This document shows, piece by piece, positions 1-8,371 of a DNA stretch of 64,000 nucleotides (within the stretch, counting starts at the first letter, position 1; each line of letters begins with the position of its first letter). Under the pieces are notes generated by a model, which was not told the DNA's origin, searched no databases, and worked only from the letters and a program-made list of their open reading frames with translations. The translations under genes were made by a program, and so were the position numbers. Location: positions 1-64,000 of the forward strand of contig JAODMT010000001.1 in NCBI GenBank assembly GCA_025464975.1. The letters are read 5' to 3'. This DNA comes from Microbacteriaceae bacterium. Its GTDB lineage: Bacteria > Actinomycetota > Actinomycetes > Actinomycetales > Microbacteriaceae.

Positions 1-508
1 TGGTGGCGGAGTATCCCGTATACATCCAGATGTAGACGAACGCGATGGAGAGAAGCGCCGTCTGCGGGTCACCCAGCCAAATCTTTTCGAGACTGTGCAG
101 GCCGAGCGCATTCATCGCAAGATCGAGGGGGCCACCGAGCGGAGAGTAGATGAATGACCAAAGGTAGCCAACTGCGACGAAGGCCATCATGGCGGGAAGG
201 AGCAGGCTCGCTCTCACGAAGTTGCGAACGCGCTTCAGTTTGAACAGCCAAAATGCGACGAACAGCGCGACGCCATTCTGCACGACGACCACAACCACCG
301 TGTAGACGAGCGTGTTGAGGAGTGCTCGGAGCATCGTCGGATCCTGGAACATTTTGACGTAGTTGTCGAAGCCGACGAAGTCGCCGCCGGATGGTCCGAT
401 CGCGTTGGTGAAGCTCAGCTCGATTCCCCGGATGAGCGGGTATATGACGAATACGGTGAAGAGCAACCCTGCCGGCAGGATCAGTAGAAACGCTGAGCGT
501 CCTCGCAT
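1..508 (-). CDS. Sugar ABC transporter permease (MalF/UgpA type), partial
   Basis: Membrane subunit of a CUT1-type carbohydrate importer; the 3' end lies beyond the left edge of the window. Translating from the ATG at 508 gives MRGRSAFLLILPAGLLFTVF, a first transmembrane helix, then IYPLIRGIELSFTNA, the usual opening of MalF/UgpA permeases. Further hydrophobic segments follow (LLLPAMMAFVAVGYLW and SIAFVYIWMYTG). A TTG at 514, about 9 nt after a GAAAGG, is an alternative start. It is the third gene of a minus-strand operon behind a GH2 glycosidase and a solute-binding lipoprotein, so it probably imports the oligosaccharide that the hydrolase cuts. The family is clear; the substrate is unknown. 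Confidence 0.85.
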   Translation of the reverse strand, partial: MRGRSAFLLILPAGLLFTVFVIYPLIRGIELSFTNAIGPSGGDFVGFDNYVKMFQDPTMLRALLNTLVYTVVVVVVQNGVALFVAFWLFKLKRVRNFVRASLLLPAMMAFVAVGYLWSFIYSPLGGPLDLAMNALGLHSLEKIWLGDPQTALLSIAFVYIWMYTGYSAT

Positions 509-603
509 TAACAAAAGGGTGTGCCTTTCGGTTCAAGAAAGCCGTGGCGAGCGGCCGTCCAGCGGAAGTGCTGGGTAAGCCGCTCGCCTTGGTGGTTATC
601 CCG

Positions 604-1860
604 TTACTTGGTTTTTGGGATCGTCTTGTCGAGCGTGCTCAGCAGACTCGAATCCGATTGCGTTGGATCGTTGAACAGGGACATTCCGACGTTCCAAAAC
701 TGCTGCTCGTAGGTCGGGTACTGTATGAACTCGATCGGCGACGGGGTGGTGCGTCCGTCGTTGAATGCCTGCACGAAGGATGTCGCGTTCGGCATGGTCG
801 GACTCGGGACGTTCTTCAGTGTGCTGAACGAGTTCTCAGCCGCGAGGTAGCCGCCATCATTTTTTGGCTCTGTCATGAAAGCGACGTATTCCTTGGCTGC
901 AATCTGATTTGGCGAGGCTGCATTGACGCCCCAGCCCGAACCGACGAAGGTGAAGCTCTTCGGCTTGGTACCTGCTGCGCCGCCGGGCATCGGATTCAAC
1001 GAGAAGTCGAACTTCGCGCCGGCCTTGATGGCCTGCAGCTCCCACGCTCCCATCACCGTGAAGGCCCATTTGCCGGCGATGAACTGGCTGTTGCCGACAT
1101 TGAAGGGCTCGATGCCGTTCATGAGTTTTCCATCGACGAGCCCCGTGGTCAGCAGCTGCTTGACGCGGTCGATCACCGGGCTGAACGCTGGATTCCAGGT
1201 TGATTTGCCTGTGTCGTAGTTGGGTCCCCAGCTGTTCGGCACGAGGCTTGCGGCCAATGCCATCGATACCTGCTCGCTCGTCCATCCCGTCTGGTTCGCC
1301 AGCAGAAGACCGGGTTGGTTTGCCGATTTGAGCTTCTGAAGGGCGGAGATGAACTCTGGCCATGTTTGGGGAACCGTGTCGATGCCGGCCTTCTTCAGGA
1401 TGTCGAGGTTGGCGTAGAGGCCGATCGGGATGTTCTGTTGCGTGAACGCGTACGTCTTGCCCTTGATCTCTCCAAACGGCGCGACGTTCGGTAGCACGTC
1501 CTTGACCCACGACTGGTTACTGAGGTCGGCGAGGTAGCCCTGCTTTTCCCATTGCTGCACGCGCGTCGGGTTTGTCATGAGCACGTCGGCGGCGGTGCCG
1601 GAAGCGAGCCTTGTGTTGTTGTACTGGTCATACTCTGAGTTCGAGACGTATTTGTAGTCGAGCGTGATGTTCGGATACTTCTTCTCGAACGCTTTGTTGA
1701 TGGTCGGGATGTTGGCGATCTCGGTGCCGCCGCCCTCGAAGCCCACGACGTTGAGCGTGACATGCTTCGAAGGCGATGAGGATGAGTTGGACGGCGAGCA
1801 TCCGGCCAGCCCAATGCTCATCGCGGCGGCAACCGCCACGATCGCAAGTGATTTACGCAC
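604..1860 (-). CDS. Extracellular solute-binding lipoprotein, sugar ABC transporter (family 1)
   Basis: Captures a sugar outside the membrane for the adjacent permease. From the GTG at 1860 the product (418 aa) begins VRKSLAIVAVAAAMSIGLAGC, a signal peptide ending in a lipobox (LAGC), so the mature protein should be lipid-anchored. A good ribosome site (AAAGGAG, 10 nt upstream) supports this start. The frame is open to an ATG at 1947 that overlaps the end of the upstream glycosidase gene by 8 nt, but that start would put 29 extra residues before the signal peptide. Later motifs such as YKYVSNSEYDQYNN and GKWAFTVMGAWEL fit CUT1 binding proteins of about 420 aa. Confidence 0.9.
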   Translation of the reverse strand: MRKSLAIVAVAAAMSIGLAGCSPSNSSSSPSKHVTLNVVGFEGGGTEIANIPTINKAFEKKYPNITLDYKYVSNSEYDQYNNTRLASGTAADVLMTNPTRVQQWEKQGYLADLSNQSWVKDVLPNVAPFGEIKGKTYAFTQQNIPIGLYANLDILKKAGIDTVPQTWPEFISALQKLKSANQPGLLLANQTGWTSEQVSMALAASLVPNSWGPNYDTGKSTWNPAFSPVIDRVKQLLTTGLVDGKLMNGIEPFNVGNSQFIAGKWAFTVMGAWELQAIKAGAKFDFSLNPMPGGAAGTKPKSFTFVGSGWGVNAASPNQIAAKEYVAFMTEPKNDGGYLAAENSFSTLKNVPSPTMPNATSFVQAFNDGRTTPSPIEFIQYPTYEQQFWNVGMSLFNDPTQSDSSLLSTLDKTIPKTK

Positions 1861-1939
1861 TGTTGGTACACTCCTTTGTGATTGCTGTGGTGCACCCTTG
1901 CGTCCTAGCTGTGCACCATTGGGTATTGTTTCTTTCTTG

Positions 1940-3811
1940 TTACTCATCCGGGTCTAGGGTTGCGGGATGAATGGGCCCAGCCTCGATTGCGGCGGGACGT
2001 GAGTGGAGAGCCCGGATCCGACCGAGATCGAATTTGGGTTCTCTGTCGAAAGTGAAAATTCCGTTCTTTTCCTGGAAGACGTCGGTCAATTGCGTGAAGC
2101 AATAGCCGAACATCGAGGGATCAGATAGCAGAACTTCGAACAGGCCTTCCGCGCGTTGGTACCACTCGTCTACGGTCAAGGGAGCCTCGCCATAGCCCCA
2201 TGAGCCCGTGCTCGCGCTTTCGGTTGCTGACCACCAGATGCCTCCGAACTCGCTACAGAAGTATGGCTGTCCCGCGTATGAAATTGACCACTCGGTCCCG
2301 TCTTCTGCGTTGTTGACGAACGGGTGGCCCTCCGCGAGCCCCGCCATTTGCTCCGCGAAGGCGACCGGGTTCTGCTCATAACTGTGGGAGTCGTAGACAT
2401 CGGCGCCCTCTACGCGATGCGAGTAACCTGAGGCGTCGAGCACCGGACGCGTGCGATCGATGGCTTTGGTCGCGTAGTACATGCCGTTCGTCACATCATC
2501 CAGGACCGTGATGTTTTCCGTCAGCGGCTCGAAGGTCTCGTTCAGCGGGCACCAACCGATTATCGACGGATGAGAATAGTCACGGTTGACCGCTTCGATC
2601 CATTGCGTGATGAAGGTCGCAGTGGGGATTTGACGCCCGTTTTCACGTGCGCCCCAGTCTGCAAACTCGCCCCAAACTAGGTATCCGAGACGGTCTGCGT
2701 GGTACAGATATCGCTCCTCGAACACCTTCTGGTGCAGGCGAGCGCCATTGAACCCGGCGCTCATTGCGAGTTCGATGTCGGCGACAAGGGCCGCTTCAGT
2801 GGGTGCCGTCATGAGGCCATCCGGATACCAGCCTTGGTCGAGCACGAGCCGCTGAAACAGGGACTCGCCGTTCAGTAGTACCCGCTTTCCTTCGATTGCG
2901 ATCGATCGGAGGCCCGAGTAGCTGCTGACTCGGTCGAGCACACGGTCGCCGTCTCGAACAATGAACTCGATGTCGTACAGATGCGGATTCTTCGGCGACC
3001 ACGCGATCCGTCGATCCTTTGGAATCTGGACAACCGTCGTGGCGCCAAGGGCGCCGATAATCCCCGTCGAACACCGAGCGACTTCGCGCTCGTGGTCGCG
3101 CACGATGACGTCGACGGTGGCACCGGAAGCATGTCCGGTGAGATTCAGATCGAACTGAAATGTTCCGGCATCAAGGTCGGGTGTTATTCTGGGTCGCTCA
3201 AGCCGCGTAGCGGAAACGGGCTCCATCCAGACCGTCTGCCATATGCCCGTCGATCGGGTGTAGAACGCCTCATAGTTTTCGGCTCGCCGGGACTGCTTTC
3301 CTCTTGGCTGAATGACCGCGTTCTCATCACGGGCGCGCACCACTATGGTGGCGAGGCGGTCGGCGGCCACGGCGTCGGAGATGTCGAATGAGAACGGTGT
3401 AAACCCACCACGATGGCTCCCAACTAGCGAGCCATTAACCCAGACCGACGTGTCGTAGTCGCAGGCCTGGAAATTGAGCAGCACGCGGCGGCCATCCCAT
3501 GTTGTTGGGACCTCAACAGTTCGTCGGTACCAGACTGCCTCGAGAAACCCGGTCGCGACGACGCCGGAGAGCCTCGATTCTGGCGCGAACGGTACGGTGA
3601 TCGTGCGGTCGAAACCGATCGTGTTAAAGGCAGAAGGTTCAGCTCCTTCGCTGCCGTCAATCGTGAACTCCCATTCTCCGTTGAGGCACAGCCAGTCCGC
3701 CCGGACGAATTGGGGCCGAGGATACTCCGCGCGAGGAATGGCATCAGAACGGACGAGAGCCGCCTCTTCCTCAAGGGATTCCCTCGATGCAATTGTCATG
3801 GTCTGGAGCAT
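1940..3811 (-). CDS. Glycoside hydrolase family 2 protein (beta-galactosidase/glucuronidase-like)
   Basis: Retaining exo-glycosidase of 623 aa. Domain order fits GH2: an N-terminal jelly-roll sugar-binding domain (about residues 25-190, with WYRRTVEVP and CDYDTSVWVNG), an Ig-like domain (about 190-300), and a TIM barrel. The acid/base Glu is probably that in WCPLNETFEP and the nucleophile that in CSEFGG. There is no signal peptide, so hydrolysis should be cytoplasmic after import. It is the first gene of the operon with the binding protein and permease and diverges from a LacI regulator. At about 620 aa it is closer to LacZ-short and glucuronidase-like GH2 enzymes than to 1000-aa LacZ. Substrate is not predictable. 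Confidence 0.9.
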   Translation of the reverse strand: MLQTMTIASRESLEEEAALVRSDAIPRAEYPRPQFVRADWLCLNGEWEFTIDGSEGAEPSAFNTIGFDRTITVPFAPESRLSGVVATGFLEAVWYRRTVEVPTTWDGRRVLLNFQACDYDTSVWVNGSLVGSHRGGFTPFSFDISDAVAADRLATIVVRARDENAVIQPRGKQSRRAENYEAFYTRSTGIWQTVWMEPVSATRLERPRITPDLDAGTFQFDLNLTGHASGATVDVIVRDHEREVARCSTGIIGALGATTVVQIPKDRRIAWSPKNPHLYDIEFIVRDGDRVLDRVSSYSGLRSIAIEGKRVLLNGESLFQRLVLDQGWYPDGLMTAPTEAALVADIELAMSAGFNGARLHQKVFEERYLYHADRLGYLVWGEFADWGARENGRQIPTATFITQWIEAVNRDYSHPSIIGWCPLNETFEPLTENITVLDDVTNGMYYATKAIDRTRPVLDASGYSHRVEGADVYDSHSYEQNPVAFAEQMAGLAEGHPFVNNAEDGTEWSISYAGQPYFCSEFGGIWWSATESASTGSWGYGEAPLTVDEWYQRAEGLFEVLLSDPSMFGYCFTQLTDVFQEKNGIFTFDREPKFDLGRIRALHSRPAAIEAGPIHPATLDPDE

Positions 3812-3821
3812 ATAGGCATGT

Positions 3822-3864
3822 TTGCATCAATGCAATTCGCTAATGTGAGGACAATGTAATTCGC
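3822..3864. promoter_or_regulatory. Candidate LacI-type operator region
   Basis: Between the divergent GH2 and lacI-family genes lies a perfect inverted repeat TTGCAT-CA-ATGCAA (3822-3835). Overlapping it is a 13-bp direct repeat, CAATGCAATTCGC (3828-3840) and CAATGTAATTCGC (3852-3864), one mismatch apart and spaced 24 bp. Position and symmetry fit a binding site for the neighbouring regulator controlling both genes; binding is inferred. Confidence 0.5.
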
Positions 3865-3882
3865 ACTATCGAAGGAGTTCCC

Positions 3883-4887
3883 GTGGTCGCCACAAGGCGT
3901 GAAGTTGCTAAGGCGGCGAACGTTTCCCTTCGCACGGTCTCCAACGTTGTGAATGGATTCGAAAGCGTCGCCCCAAAAACCCGAGAACGCGTCTTGCAAG
4001 TGATCGCGGAACTCGACTACCGGCCGAGCGAGATCGCCCGCATCCTCAAGAGCGGCAGATCGGGGATCGTATCCTTAGTGCTGCCGGAGCTGGACACTCC
4101 ATACTTTGCCGAGTTGACACGGGCCTTTGTGGAACTCGGCGCAGCCCGGGGCTACACGGTCGTGATCGACCAGACCGACGGAGACGTCACACGCGAACTT
4201 GAGCTGATCAGCCAGACCGACCGGGGTGCACTGTTTGACGGACTTATCGTCAGCCCACTCGGGCTTCATGCAGAGCACCTCGTGGGCATCTCACCCGAAC
4301 GCCCGGTCGTCTTCCTTGGCGAAGATTCGCACACCGGCTTCGACCAGGTCATGATCGACAACCTCGCCGCATCGAAGGATGCCGTTGGCCATCTCATTGC
4401 ACAGGGCCGCACCCGGATCGCCGCGATCGGAGCCGAGGCCAAACGACCAGCATCGAGCACCATCCGCCTCGCTGCGTATCAACAGGCGCTCGAGGATGCG
4501 GGACTCGTCTTCGACCCAGACCTCGTCGGTTATGTGAGCGCGTTTCGCCGACGGGACGGGGCGGCCGCAATGTCCGCACTGCTCGATCTCGCGAAGCCAC
4601 CGGATGCCGTCTTCTGCTTCGCAGATCCTCTCGCACTCGGCGCGATGCGCGTACTCCACGAACGCGACATAAGGATCCCCCATGATGTCGCCGTTGTCGG
4701 CTTTGACGACATTGAGGACGGGCACTACAGCACACCGAACCTGACAAGCATCAGCCCGGACAAGACATTCATCGCCTCTAAAGCGCTGGACCTGCTGACC
4801 GCAAGGCTTGATGGTACGAACCTTCCGCCGGACTCGTACCTGGCGCCCTACAAACTCATCGTTCGGGAGTCGAGTTCCTCATCCTGA
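3883..4887 (+). CDS. LacI family transcriptional regulator
   Basis: 334-aa repressor with a GTG start at 3883 behind GAAGGAG. The N-terminal HTH (residues about 5-25, EVAKAANVSLRTVSNVVNG) includes the hinge-proximal LacI signature, followed by the YRPSEIARILKSGRSGIV linker. The periplasmic-binding-protein-like effector domain follows (SLVLPELDTPYFAEL; VAVVGFDDIEDGHYSTPNLTS near the C-terminus). It is divergent from the GH2/binding protein/permease operon and is most likely its sugar-responsive repressor. The intergenic inverted repeat is the obvious operator candidate. Confidence 0.95.
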   Translation: MVATRREVAKAANVSLRTVSNVVNGFESVAPKTRERVLQVIAELDYRPSEIARILKSGRSGIVSLVLPELDTPYFAELTRAFVELGAARGYTVVIDQTDGDVTRELELISQTDRGALFDGLIVSPLGLHAEHLVGISPERPVVFLGEDSHTGFDQVMIDNLAASKDAVGHLIAQGRTRIAAIGAEAKRPASSTIRLAAYQQALEDAGLVFDPDLVGYVSAFRRRDGAAAMSALLDLAKPPDAVFCFADPLALGAMRVLHERDIRIPHDVAVVGFDDIEDGHYSTPNLTSISPDKTFIASKALDLLTARLDGTNLPPDSYLAPYKLIVRESSSSS

Positions 4888-4940
4888 CGGGCGTTCGGGC
4901 GGGTCCCTCTTTGTCGCAAGCGTATGGACGTTGCTCGTGA

Positions 4941-5138
4941 CGGCGACCTCGCGCCAGGTTGCCGGCCCGCGAACAGGAGCGCTTGCAGCTGCTTGAGGAC
5001 CACCGAGAACGTGTTGTGGCGCGCCTGGCGGCGACTCAGAATCACCTCGCCACCCTCGAACGAAAGACCAGCACCTACCGCCAGGCGTTCGAACCAGTAG
5101 AAGCCGCCCGAAAGCCGGTAAATTTCGAAGAGCCGTGA
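4941..5138 (+). pseudogene. Truncated MerR family regulator, C-terminal remnant
   Basis: A frame open from just after a TGA at 4938-4940 to a TGA at 5136-5138 encodes RLPAREQERLQLLEDHRERV followed by ARLAATQNHLATLERKTSTY. This is the dimerisation coiled coil typical of MerR-family regulators (LLEEHR..V..ri..L...L..Ie.KI..Y). The N-terminal HTH is absent: upstream sequence in this frame is stopped and no HTH was found in the 50 bp before it. It is therefore a remnant. A MerR-like operator survives about 180 bp downstream, before the SnoaL-like gene, suggesting that gene was once its target. Confidence 0.65.
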
Positions 5139-5310
5139 CGGCAGCCTCACAACGTGCTCAAACCCCGCCGGTCCACCTGGTGTCGCATCGGCTCCAAGGT
5201 CATCGTCCTGATGCGGCACTAGCCCGAAGCCCCTACGGCGGCCCTTCACCCGCGACAGCCTGTCGCGTTCGAGATTCCACTTCGCGGAGGGCGGCCAGGC
5301 AACTGTCCAC

Positions 5311-5336
5311 GTAGGGGGAGTGCACCCTTAGAACAC
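5311..5336 (+). promoter_or_regulatory. Candidate MerR-type operator/promoter
   Basis: The sequence GGGGGAGTGCACCCTTAG (5314-5331) is centred on the palindrome GTGCAC. It resembles the (C)TCAAGTGCACTTGAG operators that MerR-family activators use in actinobacterial promoters. It lies 115-140 bp upstream of the SnoaL-like start and downstream of the MerR remnant. Assignment rests on similarity only. Confidence 0.4.
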
Positions 5337-5451
5337 GTGATTGGATGCGGTCCTTCTGGTGCTTGGCCGAGTCACAATCACCGGTAGTGCCTACTTCCCT
5401 GACGAGAGGCACCGGCATACCGTGATGTCCAGCCAACTTAAGGAGCTCTCG

Positions 5452-5883
5452 ATGACGAGCAACACCGATCGAATGCAGCGCACCGACGACGCGTGGAACA
5501 CGCGGGACTGGGACGCGTTCGATTCACTGCACGACCCCGACTGCACTGTTTTCTGGCCCGGCCGAGAAGGATCCCCGACCCACGGCGGCCACAATCACCG
5601 AGCGGAGGCCGAGAATTTCTGTGCGGCCTTCCCGGACAATCACGTCAAGAACGAGCCCTACGACATTCTCTTCGGAGAAGGCGACTTTACCTGCTTCGTC
5701 ACTCGCTTTACCGGTACCTTCACCGCACGTCTGCGCTTAGCTGATGGCACGCAGATCGAGCCAACAGGTCAAGCGTTTGACCTCCTTTACTCGACCGCCG
5801 CCCGCTGGAAAGAAGGCCGGATCATCGAGGAATACCTGTTCTACGACAACGGCGCCTTCCTTCAGCAAATCGGCCTGGCCTAG
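5452..5883 (+). CDS. SnoaL-like / NTF2-superfamily protein
   Basis: 143-aa protein of the nuclear transport factor 2 fold (SnoaL-like polyketide cyclase or ester-cyclase group). The ATG at 5452 follows AAGGAG with good spacing, preferred over an in-frame ATG at 5341. Visible hallmarks are the N-terminal helix (DAWNTRDWDAFDSLHDPDCTV) and FWPGREG, then HRAEAENFCAAFPDNHV and the C-terminal strand motif EGRIIEEYLFYDNGAFLQQIGL. Such proteins can be cyclases, isomerases or hydratases, and many have unknown substrates. It stands alone between a MerR remnant and a tRNA-like fragment, so context gives no function. Confidence 0.85.
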   Translation: MTSNTDRMQRTDDAWNTRDWDAFDSLHDPDCTVFWPGREGSPTHGGHNHRAEAENFCAAFPDNHVKNEPYDILFGEGDFTCFVTRFTGTFTARLRLADGTQIEPTGQAFDLLYSTAARWKEGRIIEEYLFYDNGAFLQQIGLA

Positions 5884-6013
5884 CGACATCATCTACACGA
5901 TGTGAGGATCGTCATGTACTGCATCAATCGGCGTTTGTCATCGTGTTGAGGTGAAGTCGAACTCATGAATTCGTGCGTACCCCCGGGCGTACCCCTGCTC
6001 CGACATCGAGGCG

Positions 6014-6087
6014 CCTTCCCACGATCTTGGGAAGGTCCACCGGCCGTTACACCGTGGATGTCATCGGTTCGAGCCCGGTAGGGCCCA
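6014..6087 (+). other. tRNA 3'-half-like fragment (possible attachment-site remnant) with upstream hairpin
   Basis: From about 6047 to 6087 the sequence reads as the 3' half of a tRNA: TTACACCGTGG (anticodon loop, UAC-like, and 3' anticodon stem), a variable region, a T-arm with GGTTCGAGCCC, and an acceptor strand GGGCCCA without CCA. The matching 5' half is missing; instead there is an 8-bp perfect hairpin, CCTTCCCA/TGGGAAGG (6014-6035). A 3' tRNA fragment of this kind is what integration by a tyrosine recombinase leaves at one end of an element. Two GCGTACCCC copies lie just upstream (5971-5995). No integrase gene is present in the window. It resembles tRNA-Val but identity is not certain. 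Confidence 0.45.
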
Positions 6088-6178
6088 CTTCAGAATCTGC
6101 TGGTCAGGGGTCGGTACTTCGGCGATGTGGTACCGGCTTGCGTGGGTTCGTGGCCTCAGTTGTCGTTGGGGAAACGCG

Positions 6179-6203
6179 AAAAGCGCCCCGAAGGACGCTT
6201 TTT
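6179..6203 (-). terminator. Rho-independent terminator
   Basis: On the minus strand AAAGCGTCC-TTCG-GGGCGCTTTT forms a 9-bp stem (one G-U) with a UUCG tetraloop and a U tract. It sits 17 bp past the stop codon of the FMN reductase gene, ending the MarR/LLM/FMN-reductase operon. The A/T flanks make it plausible in both directions. Confidence 0.75.
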
Positions 6204-6219
6204 CGCAGACGGCGATGGT

Positions 6220-6786
6220 TCAGAACGCGTAAGCGCTCTCCCGTGCCGAACGCATCTGGGAATAAGCCTGGGTGAGCACTACCGTGTCCTCCACGAGGCG
6301 TTCGATGCGCAACGAGACATCGTCGCCGACGATCTGACCGCGATGGATTTCCTTCGCCTCGATGAAGACGTAGCTCTGAACGACCTGTGCCTTCATATAC
6401 GTGAGGATGGGGCGCAGTTGCTGCTCGGCAACGAGGTAGTGCTTTGCCGATCCAGCCGTCACGAGGATGCCCACCACCTTGTCGCGGAATGCATCGACAG
6501 GGAGCAGGTCGAAGACGTTCTTCAGGGATCCGGGAATCGAGGCCTGGAAGATCGGTGTTCCGATGATAATCGCGTCTGCTTCCATAAGCGCCTGCGTTAC
6601 GTCTCTCGTATCTCCGTCGTACTCCACGTAATCGCGTCCGTCGGAAAACATCAGTTCGTAGTCGGCAAGGTCGACAAGCCTCGTCTCGATCTCAGGATCG
6701 AATTCCTGAATGGCTTTCATCGCGTAGTCCATCGCCGTGCGTGTGGTCGCGCCGACGTTCGAACCCGACAGTCCTACAATCTTCAT
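6220..6786 (-). CDS. NADPH-dependent FMN reductase (CE1759-like partner of LLM enzyme)
   Basis: 188-aa flavodoxin-fold reductase that should supply reduced flavin to the adjacent LLM monooxygenase. The P-loop-like FMN phosphate site is at the N-terminus (MKIVGLSGSNVGATTRT). IIIGTPIFQASIPGSLKNVFD is the family's conserved flavin-contacting loop, and VVGILVTAGSAKHYL follows. The start overlaps the LLM stop by 4 nt (ATGA), so the two are translationally coupled. LLM/FMN-reductase duos of this type recur in actinobacteria (TIGRFAM families named for Corynebacterium CE1758/CE1759). The oxidised substrate is unknown. A terminator follows directly. Confidence 0.9.
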   Translation of the reverse strand: MKIVGLSGSNVGATTRTAMDYAMKAIQEFDPEIETRLVDLADYELMFSDGRDYVEYDGDTRDVTQALMEADAIIIGTPIFQASIPGSLKNVFDLLPVDAFRDKVVGILVTAGSAKHYLVAEQQLRPILTYMKAQVVQSYVFIEAKEIHRGQIVGDDVSLRIERLVEDTVVLTQAYSQMRSARESAYAF

Positions 6787-7877
6787 GCCTGTTCACTTCC
6801 ATTCCGAGCGGTGTACTTCTTAACATCCGGCAAGATCTTTGTGCCGATGATCTCGATGTTCTTCATGACTTTCTCGAAGGGGACGCCGCCGAAGTCGATC
6901 TGTCCGATGAAACGCTGGTGGCCGAACTGCTCGTGCTGGTACAGGATCTTGTCGATGATCTGCTGCGGGCTACCGATGTTCATGATGCTGCGCGGATCAG
7001 TGCTCTGCGCGAAAAGTTGCTTCGGCATTCCCCGGCCGTTCGTCCTGATCATTCCGTCGTTGACGTGGGGATAGAACTCCTGCATCGCTTGTTGTGAGGT
7101 CTCCGCCACGTACAGGAAGCCGGCGGTCGCCACGGGCAGCGTTGCGGGATCAAACCCGCTGCGCTGTGCCGCGTCGCGGTAGCTGTCGATCGTGTGCGTG
7201 AAGGATGAGACGGGTCCACCGAGATGCGCCATGACCATCGGTGCCCCGGCCATGCCGGCCTTGATCGCGCTGGCTGGCGACCCTCCGACTGCGCGCCAGA
7301 TGGGCATCGACCCGTCTTGAGGTCGAGGTAAGACCTCTGCGTTCCTCAGGTCGGGCCGGAACTGGCCCGTCCAGTTGACCACTTTCTCGCGGTTGATTTT
7401 CCGCAGGAGGTCGAACTTCTCCTCGAACAATTCTTCGTAGTCGCGCAGGTCGTATCCGAGCAGTTCGAAAAGACCGACGCGCGAGGCGCGGCCGGCGACG
7501 ATCTCGGCGCGCCCCTGGGAGAGGAGATCGATGGTTGCGAAGTTTTCATACACACGCACGGGATCGGATGTGCTGAGGATCGTCGACGTGCTGCCGATCT
7601 TGATCTTCTCGGTCGCTTGCGCGATCGCACCCAGGATCACCGCATGGGCTTGCGAGGCGAAGAACTCCTGGTGGCTCTCGCCGAGACTGAAAAAGTCGAA
7701 GCCGGCCTGTTCGGCCGCTTTCGCGTATTCCACGAACTCGCGAACCCGCTCCCCGGCGGTGATTCGTTCCCCCGTCGAGGGATTGGGCAGATGGTCGCCC
7801 AAGGTGTACATGCCGAATTCCAGTCCGGCATCGGGATCGATTCGATACTCGGCCATGCCGTTCGTTGCGTCAGTCAT
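6783..7877 (-). CDS. LLM class flavin-dependent oxidoreductase (CE1758-like)
   Basis: 364-aa luciferase-like monooxygenase with a TIM-barrel F420/FMN fold. Visible motifs include EFGMYTLGDHLPNP at the N-terminus, QAGFDFFSLGESHQEFFASQAH, IKIGSTSTILSTSDPVRVYENFATIDLLS and GRAEIVAGRASR, which is the canonical LLM core. It probably uses FMNH2 made by the downstream reductase, which overlaps it by 4 nt. The upstream MarR gene overlaps its start by 4 nt as well, so all three form one tightly coupled operon. Oxygenation or dehalogenation of a small organic molecule is a reasonable guess; nothing in the sequence names it. Confidence 0.9.
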   Translation of the reverse strand: MTDATNGMAEYRIDPDAGLEFGMYTLGDHLPNPSTGERITAGERVREFVEYAKAAEQAGFDFFSLGESHQEFFASQAHAVILGAIAQATEKIKIGSTSTILSTSDPVRVYENFATIDLLSQGRAEIVAGRASRVGLFELLGYDLRDYEELFEEKFDLLRKINREKVVNWTGQFRPDLRNAEVLPRPQDGSMPIWRAVGGSPASAIKAGMAGAPMVMAHLGGPVSSFTHTIDSYRDAAQRSGFDPATLPVATAGFLYVAETSQQAMQEFYPHVNDGMIRTNGRGMPKQLFAQSTDPRSIMNIGSPQQIIDKILYQHEQFGHQRFIGQIDFGGVPFEKVMKNIEIIGTKILPDVKKYTARNGSEQA

Positions 7878-8371
7878 TTTGTGGTCACCGTGCTTTCATC
7901 GTGGGTGTCTGGAGAGGGCTCGGCGGCAGATGTCGTGGGTGCCCGCTTCTCCAGACTGTTTTTGTGTATCTTTCGCAGGAGTGCATACAGCTGCTTCTGC
8001 TCCGCCTCGTCAAGTACGTCGTCGAACATGGAGGCCTGGAGTTCCACCTGCCCGGGATACACGGCGCGAAGCTTCTCGCGACCGGCCTCGGTGAGGGTGA
8101 TGTAGTTGGTCTTCCACTCGGAAGTCCGAGTGATGAGATTGTCTTCCTCCAGCCGAGTCAGCATCCGGGATACGCCGCCGCAGCTCACGGTGAGTCGAGC
8201 GGCAAGCTCGGTCTGTGTCACGGGCTGATAGGCACTCACGTGGCTTAGCGCCTCGAATTGAGCGACCGTGAGGCCCGACTGGGACAAGTACTCGGTCGAA
8301 ATGTGGTTGCTGCGCTGGACGAAGCGCGCCATCCGCAACCAGATCATCAGCCCAAGCGGACGTTCCTGCAT
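7874..8371 (-). CDS. MarR family transcriptional regulator
   Basis: 165-aa winged-helix regulator. The core runs LTVAQFEALSHVSAYQPVTQ, then TELAARLTVSCGGVSRMLTRLEEDNLITR (recognition helix and wing), then a C-terminal dimer helix. It is first in the operon with the LLM oxidoreductase and FMN reductase (ATGA overlap), so it most likely autoregulates the operon in response to the enzyme's substrate or a related phenolic or electrophile. Its last 30 residues are polar and low-complexity, which is longer than usual for the family. Confidence 0.92.
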   Translation of the reverse strand: MQERPLGLMIWLRMARFVQRSNHISTEYLSQSGLTVAQFEALSHVSAYQPVTQTELAARLTVSCGGVSRMLTRLEEDNLITRTSEWKTNYITLTEAGREKLRAVYPGQVELQASMFDDVLDEAEQKQLYALLRKIHKNSLEKRAPTTSAAEPSPDTHDESTVTTK

